The position numbers and the translations under genes are program-made. This document shows positions 1 to 6,159 of a stretch of 7,127 bases of DNA, piece by piece (position 1 is the stretch's first letter; each line of letters begins with the position of its first letter). The notes beneath the pieces are model-generated. The model did no database searches. It was not told where the DNA came from and saw only the letters and a list, made by a program, of their open reading frames with translations. The stretch is taken from positions 1 through 7,127 of the forward strand of contig CAIQCA010000099.1 of the NCBI GenBank assembly GCA_903870235.1. The letters are read 5' to 3'. The stretch is from an uncultured bacterium. Its GTDB lineage: Bacteria; Patescibacteriota; Minisyncoccia; Phycocordibacterales; PALSA-1337.

Positions 1-1605
1 AAAGATGGCATGATCAACATGATCGAAGTTGCCAGCAAGGAAGTTGGTGAGGCACTTGTAAATGAAGGTCTCGCACTTGCATCAGCTGAAATTGAGAAAG
101 TTCAAGCTTGGCAGAAAAAGATCATCGCTGAGATCGGAAAAAAGAAAGTAGTTATCGAACTTCCAGAACCAACTCCTGGTACAAAAGAGCTTTTTGATTC
201 CGAAATCGCACCTTCGCTCGATAAATATATTTTCAGCAACGAACCTGGTCACGTGAAGATAAATGAAATCCACGAAAAGTGGAAAAAGTTGTTTGCAGAA
301 AAATTCCCAGAAGGAAATGTGGCTATGGCTGACGAAATATTTGAAGAAGCAACCAACGAAGCCCTCCACGCTGGTGCTATCGATGAAGATAAACGTGCTG
401 ATGGTCGTGACTTCGATACAGTGAGACCATTGTTCGCACAAGCTGGTGGAATTTCTCCAGTTCTCCATGGTTCAGGAATATTTTACCGCGGCGGTACACA
501 CGTCATGTCTACACTAACCCTCGGTTCACCTGGCGACGCTCTCGTCATAGAAGGTGTAACCGTGGCTGAAAATAAGCGTTTTATACACCATTACAATTTT
601 CCGCCATTCTCAAGCGGAGAAACCGGTAAAGTTGGCGGCACAAATCGCCGCATGATCGGTCACGGCGCACTCGCTGAGAAAGCCTTGTTCCCAGTGATTC
701 CAGAAAAGGATAAGTTCCCATACACGATTCGTCTAGTTTCAGAAGCTCTCGCTTCAAATGGTTCAACTTCAATGGGTTCCGTCTGTGGATCCACTCTTGC
801 ACTCATGGATGGTGGCGTTCCTATCAAATCTCCAGTTGCCGGTATTGCTTCAGGTCTCATGATGCGTAGTCCAACCGAATACAAACTCCTAACTGACATC
901 CAAGGTCCAGAAGATCATCATGGTGATATGGATTTCAAAGTTGCAGGTACCAAAGAAGGTATCACTGCTGTGCAAATGGATGTGAAGGTTGGTGGTATTC
1001 CCCTAAAGATTCTCGCGGAAGCATTTGAAAAAGCCAAGAAGGCTCGTTTCCAAATTATCGATGTTATAGAAAAGGCTATACCAGCACCACGCGCCAAGAT
1101 TTCACCAAGCGCACCAGAAATATTGGTTATGAAGGTTAAACCAGATCAAATTGGCTTAGTTATTGGCTCTGGAGGTAAAACCATTAACGAAATCCGCGAC
1201 GTTACGCATGTAGAAGACATCACAATCGAAGATGACGGTGCCATCTTTATCACCGGTAAGGCCGGTTCTGCTGAAAAGGCTCGTGAAATCATCTACAACA
1301 TGACTCGTGAATATATGCCTGGTGAAAAATTCGAAGGTGAAGTAACTCGTCTTATGGACTTTGGAGCTTTCGTAAAGATCGGACCTAACGCAGAGGGTCT
1401 TGTGCATGTTTCCGAGATCGCACCATTCCGTGTGGAAAGAGTTGAAACTTATCTCCAGGAAGGCATGAAAGTTCCAGTCACCGTGAAAGAAGTTGACGAA
1501 AAGGGAAGAATCAACCTCTCCATCAAAGCAGCAAATCCAACTCAATTCACCAAGAAAGAGGAGATGCCAAAGCCACCACGAACAGATTTCAAGAAAAGAT
1601 ACTAG
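1..1605 (+). CDS. pnp: Polynucleotide phosphorylase, C-terminal part (5' end outside window)
   Basis: PNPase degrades RNA 3' to 5' by phosphorolysis, releasing nucleoside diphosphates, and acts as a cytoplasmic trimer. The frame is open from base 1 and upstream residues still fit the family, so the Met at 10 is internal. About 534 residues are present of a usual ~700, so the first RNase PH core is mostly missing. Numbering from the Met at 10: the helical linker domain covers roughly 10-120. The second RNase PH domain (~128-335) contains HYNFPPFSSGETG and SNGSTSMGSVCG. D302, D308 and K310 in EDHHGDMDFK match E. coli D486, D492 and K494, so the catalytic site looks intact. A KH domain (~368-430) has the loop GSGG instead of the common GKGG, and an S1 domain (~438-507) contains DFGAFVKIG and EGLVHVSEI. 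The tail is short and basic, with no RNase E-binding extension evident. An intrinsic terminator follows, so pnp probably ends its own transcript. Confidence 0.97.
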   Translation, partial: KDGMINMIEVASKEVGEALVNEGLALASAEIEKVQAWQKKIIAEIGKKKVVIELPEPTPGTKELFDSEIAPSLDKYIFSNEPGHVKINEIHEKWKKLFAEKFPEGNVAMADEIFEEATNEALHAGAIDEDKRADGRDFDTVRPLFAQAGGISPVLHGSGIFYRGGTHVMSTLTLGSPGDALVIEGVTVAENKRFIHHYNFPPFSSGETGKVGGTNRRMIGHGALAEKALFPVIPEKDKFPYTIRLVSEALASNGSTSMGSVCGSTLALMDGGVPIKSPVAGIASGLMMRSPTEYKLLTDIQGPEDHHGDMDFKVAGTKEGITAVQMDVKVGGIPLKILAEAFEKAKKARFQIIDVIEKAIPAPRAKISPSAPEILVMKVKPDQIGLVIGSGGKTINEIRDVTHVEDITIEDDGAIFITGKAGSAEKAREIIYNMTREYMPGEKFEGEVTRLMDFGAFVKIGPNAEGLVHVSEIAPFRVERVETYLQEGMKVPVTVKEVDEKGRINLSIKAANPTQFTKKEEMPKPPRTDFKKRY

Positions 1606-1632
1606 ACCAGTCACAACAAAGCAAGTCACTTT

Positions 1633-1664
1633 CAGCCGTGCCAAAAGTGCGGCTGTTAGTTTTT
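1633..1664 (+). terminator. Intrinsic terminator after pnp
   Basis: CAGCCG (1633-1638) pairs with CGGCTG (1650-1655). Two G-T wobbles and a C-G pair extend the stem to 9 bp around a CAAAA loop. A T-rich tail, TTAGTTTTT, follows directly. It lies 27 nt after the pnp stop and ahead of the next gene's promoter, where a transcript end is expected. Confidence 0.85.
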
Positions 1665-1679
1665 CGGCTCAATTCCAGC

Positions 1680-1692
1680 TATAATAATAGCC
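1680..1692 (+). promoter_or_regulatory. Candidate promoter (-10 TATAAT) giving a near-leaderless mRNA
   Basis: A perfect TATAAT sits at 1680-1685. The expected transcription start is about 1692, one base before the ATG at 1693. No convincing -35 box is found 16-18 bp upstream, where the sequence is the T-tract of the pnp terminator. The 17 bases before the ATG hold no Shine-Dalgarno-like sequence, so translation would start from an essentially leaderless transcript. Confidence 0.55.
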
Positions 1693-2835
1693 ATGGAAGA
1701 AGACAACACACCACCTCTCAATCGAGCATCGATGATACCACCGCAAACATCTTCACAAAACCCTTTAAGTGGTCAGCGAATCCCCGTGGTTCCTAAGCCA
1801 CCAGATCAAAGACAAAAAACTCTCCGTACTTATGAAAGCGATGTGGCTGACTTGATGGCCAAAAGGAATACCTCCTCTATAAGTATGGCTATCGCTGAAA
1901 GCAAGAGAGCCCAAGGTACAGAAACTATAGGAAACAGTAGTAACGACGAGCAAAATAATTCCTCAAAAAAAATTATAATCGTCGTTGTAAGTTTACTGCT
2001 TGTTTTGGGTGGAATATTTGGTGCTTATTATCTATACAGCATTAGTCCCTTGGCACCTAAACCGCCCGTCGTAGATCAAGCACAAAATAATAATTCATTG
2101 ATACCAGTAGACTCACAAACTGTTATAGAAATAACCGCAACTAACCCTGTGGACATTCAGAAAAAAGTGAAAAATGAACTAGCAAAAGACCAAGCACCAA
2201 ACACCATAAGAGAATTGGCCCTAGTAACTGCTAGCACCATGACCGGAAGCGATGGAAAGCAAACCAAGAGACTTGATCGTATTCCCACCCAGACGATGAT
2301 AGTTAATATGGGAATCAATGTGCCAGACATCTTGTACAGATCCATGGGATCAAATTGGTTACTAGGTGTATATGCAAACGGAAATGGACAAAAAAGTATC
2401 TTTGTAGTTGTTTCCGATGACTTTTATCAAAATACTTTCTCTGGAATGTTACAGTGGGAAAGCCTAATGGCCGACGATCTCAAAAACTTCTTAACACCAC
2501 CAACTGTTAGTGATATTGCCAACCTGCCACCTGTTCCGGTAATCGCTGCACCAACCTCAACGTCGGTAAAATCAACCTCCACAGCAACGTCGACATTGGC
2601 AACTACTACAGTGGCAGTGACTGGAGATGAATATGTCTCAAAATATTTTGCTTTGCGTGGTCAATTTTCTGACAAGCTGATAAGAAATAAAGACATCCGA
2701 GAATTCAACTCAGTAGATGGAAAGGTTGTATTCTTATATTCCTTTATAGACAACAACCGTCTTTTGTTTACAATTGATGAGGCTCTAGTTACAGAAATAA
2801 TGCAGCGCCTTGAAAGACAGGCTTATGTGCGCTAG
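1693..2835 (+). CDS. Unknown single-pass membrane protein with Pro-rich N-terminus and Ser/Thr-rich linker
   Basis: I do not recognise a characterised family. The 380 residues show a clear order. Residues 1-92 are polar and Pro/Ser/Asn-rich, probably a disordered cytoplasmic tail, with a more ordered charged patch at 43-72 (TLRTYESDVADLM onward). Residues 94-115 form one transmembrane helix (IIIVVVSLLLVLGGIFGAYYLY) preceded by two lysines, so the C-terminus is most likely outside. A short Pro/Asn-rich spacer leads to a mixed alpha/beta domain (~140-268) containing GMLQWESLMADDL. A Pro then Ser/Thr-rich linker (~277-309) connects to a final segment (~310-380) that could complete the outer domain. 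No lipobox, sortase motif or catalytic signature is seen. From memory, Parcubacterial proteins of unknown function share this layout and a similar MLxWExxMxxDL segment; that is unverified. The start is supported by the TATAAT immediately upstream and the preceding terminator. It is followed after 12 nt by the DksA/TraR-like gene and probably co-transcribed with it. Confidence 0.85.
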   Translation: MEEDNTPPLNRASMIPPQTSSQNPLSGQRIPVVPKPPDQRQKTLRTYESDVADLMAKRNTSSISMAIAESKRAQGTETIGNSSNDEQNNSSKKIIIVVVSLLLVLGGIFGAYYLYSISPLAPKPPVVDQAQNNNSLIPVDSQTVIEITATNPVDIQKKVKNELAKDQAPNTIRELALVTASTMTGSDGKQTKRLDRIPTQTMIVNMGINVPDILYRSMGSNWLLGVYANGNGQKSIFVVVSDDFYQNTFSGMLQWESLMADDLKNFLTPPTVSDIANLPPVPVIAAPTSTSVKSTSTATSTLATTTVAVTGDEYVSKYFALRGQFSDKLIRNKDIREFNSVDGKVVFLYSFIDNNRLLFTIDEALVTEIMQRLERQAYVR

Positions 2836-2838
2836 ACT
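2810..2838 (+). promoter_or_regulatory. Candidate internal promoter for the DksA/TraR-like gene
   Basis: TTGAAA (2810-2815), a 17-bp spacer and TAGACT (2833-2838) match the sigma-70 type consensus at 5/6 and 4/6 positions. Transcription would start near 2845, three bases before the ATG at 2848. It lies within the last codons of the membrane-protein gene, so the small downstream gene could be made independently of read-through. The match could be chance. Confidence 0.4.
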
Positions 2839-2847
2839 AGGGTTGTC

Positions 2848-3213
2848 ATGAATACAAAAGATATAAAAACTTTCGAGGAAAGGCTACTGGCTGAAAAGGC
2901 AGAGCTAGAAAGCGAGCTTGCTGGAATAGCAAAAAGCGACACTCATAATCGTGGCGGTTGGGAAGCCAATGCTGGAAACATGGAAGTAGATGCTGCCGAT
3001 GAAAATGAAGTCGCCGACAAATTTGAAGAAATAGAAGAAAACACTCTGATAGCCAATCAGTTAGAAAATCAATTGATAGAGGTCAAAGCTGCCCTTGATA
3101 GAATCAAAAATGGAACATACGGTGTGTGTGAAAAGTGTGGTAAACCTATGGAGAAGGGCAGACTAGAAGCCAATCCATCTGCCAGAATTTCCATAAAGCA
3201 CGATCACAAATAA
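2848..3213 (+). CDS. DksA/TraR-family zinc-finger-like transcription regulator with altered metal site
   Basis: DksA/TraR proteins insert a coiled coil into the RNA polymerase secondary channel and change promoter kinetics, often with ppGpp. The 121 residues are short compared with E. coli DksA (151) and closer to TraR/YocK-like proteins. The N-terminal helix (~1-30) and a second helix (~53-90) are charged and suit the coiled coil, with acidic residues between them (VDAADENEVADKFEE, ~47-61). The C-terminal finger starts YGVCEKCGKP (C94, C97). At the positions of the second Cys pair it has S115 and H118 (SIKH), followed by H120, so the usual C4 set becomes C-C-S-H or C-C-H-H. Spacing is otherwise canonical (18 residues from C97 to S115). 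The start follows the upstream stop by 12 nt, with only a weak GGG upstream. Family membership is secure; metal binding and ppGpp dependence cannot be judged. Confidence 0.92.
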   Translation: MNTKDIKTFEERLLAEKAELESELAGIAKSDTHNRGGWEANAGNMEVDAADENEVADKFEEIEENTLIANQLENQLIEVKAALDRIKNGTYGVCEKCGKPMEKGRLEANPSARISIKHDHK

Positions 3214-3243
3214 GCTAGACGCTGAGGTCACAACTTCTAAACC

Positions 3244-3270
3244 AAAACTCCCGCTTAAAGTGGGAGTTTT
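3244..3270 (+). terminator. Strong intrinsic terminator, potentially bidirectional
   Basis: AAAACTCCC (3244-3252) pairs perfectly with GGGAGTTTT (3262-3270). G-T and C-G pairs extend the stem to 11 bp around a TTAAA loop. The A-rich 5' arm and T-rich 3' arm supply a U-tract on either strand. It lies 30 nt after the DksA-like stop and closes the two-gene unit before comM. Confidence 0.9.
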
Positions 3271-3294
3271 GTCTATAAATTTTTGGCACTTTTT

Positions 3295-3335
3295 TATAAT
3301 CTTTTCATCAAAACTTTATCTTCTTACCCTATGAT
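3295..3335 (+). promoter_or_regulatory. Candidate comM promoter region with two -10-like hexamers
   Basis: Two -10 candidates lie in the 71 nt between the terminator and comM. A perfect TATAAT at 3295-3300 would start transcription near 3307, leaving a leader of about 35 nt with no Shine-Dalgarno sequence. TATGAT at 3330-3335 would start transcription at 3342, exactly on the A of the comM ATG, giving a leaderless mRNA. Neither has a good -35 box at 16-18 bp. Which one is used cannot be decided from sequence. Confidence 0.45.
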
Positions 3336-3341
3336 GCTCAA

Positions 3342-4958
3342 ATGAGCATCGCTCAATCATATAGCACCCAACTAATCGGCCTAGAGGCAGAGATCATAAC
3401 CGTGGAAGTAGATATCTCCAATGGTCTACATGCATTTTCAATTATCGGACTCGGCGATCGATCTATAGAGGAGTCTAAAGACCGGGTTTCTGCTGCCATT
3501 AAAAACTCTGGTTATATTTCTCCTAAACAAAAGAATCAAAAGCTTGTAATCTCTTTGGCTCCAGCCGATATCCGCAAGGAAGGTCCAGCTTTCGATCTAG
3601 CCATCGCTATTGGGTATCTTGTGGCTTCTAGTGATATGCAATGTGACACTGCCGGTAAATTATTTCTAGGTGAACTCTCACTTGAAGGAAACATCAAAAA
3701 AGTAAATGGGGTTTTGCCTATGCTCTTTTGTGCTATAAAAAATAATTTCAAAGAGGCTTTCATACCAAAAGAAAATGCTAAGGAAGCATCATTGGCTCAG
3801 GGCATAGATATCTATGCTGTGTCGAGTCTTAGGGAAGTTATTGGGCATTTGACTGGAACAGAGATATTAAAAAAGATTTGTGTAGATACTTTATTCGATA
3901 ATGTCGGTAATCCAAAAGATACTACACCAACCTCCAACACTACTGACATGAGTCTGGTATGTGGAAATGAAACCGCCAAAAGAGGTCTGGAAATATCTGC
4001 CGCAGGAGCACATAACCTACTCATGTATGGTCTACCGGGCACAGGAAAAACTATGCTAGCTCAAAGCTTTCCCTCAATTTTGCCACCACTGTCTTATGAA
4101 CAAGCAATTGAGGTAACAAGTATACATTCAGCGGCGCGCGCCTTGGATGTTGGTCTTATAACCCATCCACCTTTTCGCGCGCCGCACCACAGCGCTTCAC
4201 ACATCTCCATAATCGGTGGTGGAAACATACCCAAACCAGGAGAAATCACTCTGGCTCACCGCGGAGTATTATTTCTAGATGAATTTCCAGAATTCGATCG
4301 CCAAACTATAGAAGCATTGCGCCAGCCACTTGAGGAAAAACAAATAACTATTTCTCGTGCCAAAGGTAGTCTTACTTTTCCAGCACAAACAATATTATTG
4401 GCCTCCATGAACATGTGTCCTTGTGGAAAAGCAAAGAGGAAGGGCTGTCTTTGTTCAGAAAAAATGATTGGGAATTATTGGCGTAAAATTTCTGGTCCAA
4501 TAATTGATCGCATCGATATTTGGGTTCATATAGACTCTATTGAATACAAAAAGTTGGCTTCTTCATTGCAAAAAAATCAGCCAACTCCCAAACTTAACCC
4601 AGAAACTAGCTTGAAATCTGGCCTCAAATCAAAATCTGACCAAGCTTATTGGCAATCATCGGCCATGGCAGCCCGTATACTTAAAGCACGCAAAAAACAA
4701 CAGGAGCGCTTCAAGAACATGGGTCGTCCAATATATTTCAATAGCGAAATGGGTGCCGGTGACATAGAAAAATTCATAACCATGGACGATGGCGCACGAT
4801 TTACTCTAGAAGCCTCCGCCAGAAAATTCAGTCTCTCTGGACGTGCATTTCACCGAACGATAAAAGTCGCACGAACAATAGCAGACTTGGATGATGTTGA
4901 AATAATAACAAGCAAACAAATACTTGAGGCTCTACAATTTAGAAAAAAGACATCTTAA
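3342..4958 (+). CDS. comM: ComM/YifB-family Mg-chelatase-like AAA+ ATPase
   Basis: ComM is a ring-forming AAA+ helicase that promotes branch migration when incoming single-stranded DNA recombines during natural transformation; homologues also occur where competence is untested. The 538 residues are slightly longer than the usual ~505. The N-terminal ChlI/Lon-like domain (~1-165) has NGLHAFSIIGLGDRSIEESKDRV and SLAPADIRKEGPAFDLAIAI. The Mg-chelatase AAA+ core (~200-400) has Walker A GLPGTGKT (230-237, K236), FRAPHHSAS, Walker B VLFLDEF (D313, E314), the SMN segment at 355-357 (sensor 1), and a four-Cys cluster (C359, C361, C369, C371). SGPIIDRIDIWV follows. A C-terminal helical domain (~440-535) contains SGRAFHRTIKVARTIADL. 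A polar stretch at ~410-436 may explain the extra length. The start is supported by N-terminal alignment with the family from residue 2. The gene stands alone after a terminator and runs convergently into the LysM-M23 gene. I see no other competence gene nearby. Confidence 0.96.
   Translation: MSIAQSYSTQLIGLEAEIITVEVDISNGLHAFSIIGLGDRSIEESKDRVSAAIKNSGYISPKQKNQKLVISLAPADIRKEGPAFDLAIAIGYLVASSDMQCDTAGKLFLGELSLEGNIKKVNGVLPMLFCAIKNNFKEAFIPKENAKEASLAQGIDIYAVSSLREVIGHLTGTEILKKICVDTLFDNVGNPKDTTPTSNTTDMSLVCGNETAKRGLEISAAGAHNLLMYGLPGTGKTMLAQSFPSILPPLSYEQAIEVTSIHSAARALDVGLITHPPFRAPHHSASHISIIGGGNIPKPGEITLAHRGVLFLDEFPEFDRQTIEALRQPLEEKQITISRAKGSLTFPAQTILLASMNMCPCGKAKRKGCLCSEKMIGNYWRKISGPIIDRIDIWVHIDSIEYKKLASSLQKNQPTPKLNPETSLKSGLKSKSDQAYWQSSAMAARILKARKKQQERFKNMGRPIYFNSEMGAGDIEKFITMDDGARFTLEASARKFSLSGRAFHRTIKVARTIADLDDVEIITSKQILEALQFRKKTS
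4131..4185 (+). repeat. 10-bp all-G/C perfect inverted repeat inside comM
   Basis: GCGGCGCGCG at 4131-4140 is exactly complementary in reverse to CGCGCGCCGC at 4176-4185, with 35 nt between. The left arm also lies in a self-palindrome, GGCGCGCGCC (4133-4142). Both arms are in frame and encode A-A-R-A (264-267) and R-A-P-H (279-282). The second is part of the conserved FRAPHH segment. The surrounding gene is AT-leaning and mostly avoids such codons. A stable hairpin in the mRNA is expected; a function is not established. Confidence 0.7.
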
Positions 4959-4962
4959 AATA

Positions 4963-6051
4963 TTAAAACGGATTCTTAGCACCGCGAATCTCGAAATGTA
5001 CATGGGGGCCAGTAGACTCACCAGTTGATCCCATGAGAGCAATCGTCTGTCCTTGGTCTACCTGTTGACCCGGAGATACTAGAACCTTGGAGGCGTGGGC
5101 ATACAATGTTTGAGTTCCATTGTTGTGGGAAATAATTACAAAATTACCATAGCCACCATTCCAACCACCGGTTCTGGCGACAATGACAGTTCCTGCGGCG
5201 GCGGCATGTATCGGAGTACCAACTCTATCAGCCAAATCAACCGCGTTGTATCCATGCAATCCCTGAGTTCTTCGACCACCATCTATCGGACGAATATAAT
5301 ACCCTGGATAAGATGGTCCATTTGTATCGTGAGCCGGATTATTTTTGAAAACTATCTTTGTTGGAACAGATACCTGGATTTCTGCATTCGGAATAATGAT
5401 GGTATCACCAACCGCCAGAGTAGAAGATAGGGAAATGTCATTATAAGAAAGAACATCACCGATATCTGCCTTATACTTCTTCACAATACCCTGGATAGTA
5501 TCGCCCTTTTTCACGGTGTAGTTGATTCCAGAAATAGGTAAGATAACCAAGGTATCACCAGTATGGAGAGCCGACTTAGTGCTTATATTATTGGCCCACA
5601 AGACCGTGCTGACAGATACTCCAAACATCTTAGCAATGCTAGAAGCCGTGTCACCGCTTTGAACAACATAAGTACTAATCTGTGTATTTATAGGTGCATC
5701 AGTACTTGTATCATTGGTCATAGCGATATCGGCAACCAAAGTCTCTCCCGAAATAATGGGAGTGATTTCTCCAACCTTATCTGGATTTGGATCTATGTTT
5801 GTGGCTGCCTGAAGAAGGGCAATGGTTTGAGAATTTGATGATGAAGCTATTTGATCAGTTTTAGCTGATACTGGTTGTCCCCAAATCGATGATAAAAAAG
5901 AAAAAAGACTGGCGTGAACAGTCTTTGTTTGTAATATGATCGGTGCGGAAACGGCTACTGTAAAAGCAACGGCCCAGACAACTAGGCGTTTTGATGTTTG
6001 CTTATTTGGATTGGAGTTATGTGGTGTATATCGCATGACATATTTAGCCAT
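4963..6051 (-). CDS. Exported LysM-LysM-M23 peptidoglycan endopeptidase
   Basis: It probably binds peptidoglycan through LysM repeats and cuts peptide cross-links with a zinc M23 (lysostaphin/LytM-type) domain, in wall growth or division. The 362 residues begin with a basic N-terminus (QTSKR), a hydrophobic helix (~23-40) and a possible signal-peptidase site after V-H-A (45-47). A polar Ser/Thr/Asp-rich region (~58-125) follows, then LysM 1 (~127-171, YVVQSGDTASSIAKMFGVS), LysM 2 (~177-221, YTVKKGDTIQGIVKKY) and M23 (~261-358). In M23, D272, H319 (YAHAS) and H350/H352 (GPHVHFEIR) match the metal and catalytic residues. The first histidine is H266 in HGYNAVD, six residues before the Asp instead of the usual four. 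The protein ends just after the domain. The Met at residue 6 is an alternative start; neither has a Shine-Dalgarno sequence. It converges on comM and diverges from the helicase gene. Confidence 0.95.
   Translation of the reverse strand: MAKYVMRYTPHNSNPNKQTSKRLVVWAVAFTVAVSAPIILQTKTVHASLFSFLSSIWGQPVSAKTDQIASSSNSQTIALLQAATNIDPNPDKVGEITPIISGETLVADIAMTNDTSTDAPINTQISTYVVQSGDTASSIAKMFGVSVSTVLWANNISTKSALHTGDTLVILPISGINYTVKKGDTIQGIVKKYKADIGDVLSYNDISLSSTLAVGDTIIIPNAEIQVSVPTKIVFKNNPAHDTNGPSYPGYYIRPIDGGRRTQGLHGYNAVDLADRVGTPIHAAAAGTVIVARTGGWNGGYGNFVIISHNNGTQTLYAHASKVLVSPGQQVDQGQTIALMGSTGESTGPHVHFEIRGAKNPF
5894..5926 (-). terminator. Intragenic terminator-like hairpin in the LysM-M23 gene
   Basis: Reading the minus strand, AAAGACTG (5926-5919) pairs perfectly with CAGTCTTT (5911-5904) around a 7-nt loop. 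The sequence continues TTTCTTTTTT (5903-5894), a U-tract typical of intrinsic terminators. It begins about 125 nt into the coding sequence, over codons for the signal-peptide end and the start of the mature protein. The 8-bp stem has only three G/C pairs, so it may be weak or active only when ribosomes lag. The amino acids here (T-V-H-A-S-L-F-S-F) partly explain the T-richness but not the perfect stem. Confidence 0.45.
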
Positions 6052-6108
6052 CCCGCAAGTCTTTCGATACTGTTTTTCTGGCTTTCTCTAAAATTAACCT
6101 TTTGAATA

Positions 6109-6128
6109 TATGGCTCTGTTAAGCCGTA
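6109..6128. repeat. Inverted repeat in the LysM-M23 leader
   Basis: TATGGCT (6109-6115) and AGCCGTA (6122-6128) form a stem around CTGTTA. On the plus strand seven pairs form, including one G-U. On the minus-strand transcript one pair becomes a C-A mismatch, leaving a 4-bp GGCT/AGCC core. It would lie in the 5' leader of the LysM-M23 mRNA. No U-tract follows, so it is not a terminator. Confidence 0.4.
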
Positions 6129-6132
6129 TTCA

Positions 6133-6152
6133 TTACCTTAAACTGAAGGTAA
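6133..6152 (-). repeat. Perfect hairpin at the predicted 5' end of the LysM-M23 mRNA
   Basis: TTACCTT (6133-6139) and AAGGTAA (6146-6152) are exact reverse complements separated by six bases. With the candidate promoter upstream, transcription would begin near 6153, so the mRNA would start one base before this 7-bp stem-loop. 5'-terminal stem-loops are known to stabilise bacterial mRNAs against end-dependent decay; that role here is inference. An overlapping TAACC/GGTTA repeat (6150-6165) covers the -10 region. Confidence 0.5.
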
Positions 6153-6159
6153 CCTTACT

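Noticed and set aside
10..12. Taking the ATG at 10 as the pnp start.
   Set aside because: The frame is open upstream to base 1, and the first RNase PH core expected ahead of this segment is missing, so the gene is cut by the window edge.
1156..1644. A 162-codon open frame on the minus strand across the end of pnp.
   Set aside because: It is the complement of clearly coding PNPase sequence, its product is rich in Phe, Cys and Trp with no recognisable domain, and it overlaps the pnp terminator.
1493..1684. A 63-codon plus-strand frame overlapping the pnp end and the gap after it.
   Set aside because: It overlaps pnp out of frame, crosses the intrinsic terminator, and gives a low-complexity Ser/Arg/Gln peptide with no start signal.
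3330..3350. Alternative comM starts at the ATGs at 3331 and 3334.
   Set aside because: Both are out of frame with comM (11 and 8 nt away from the in-frame ATG); family alignment supports 3342.
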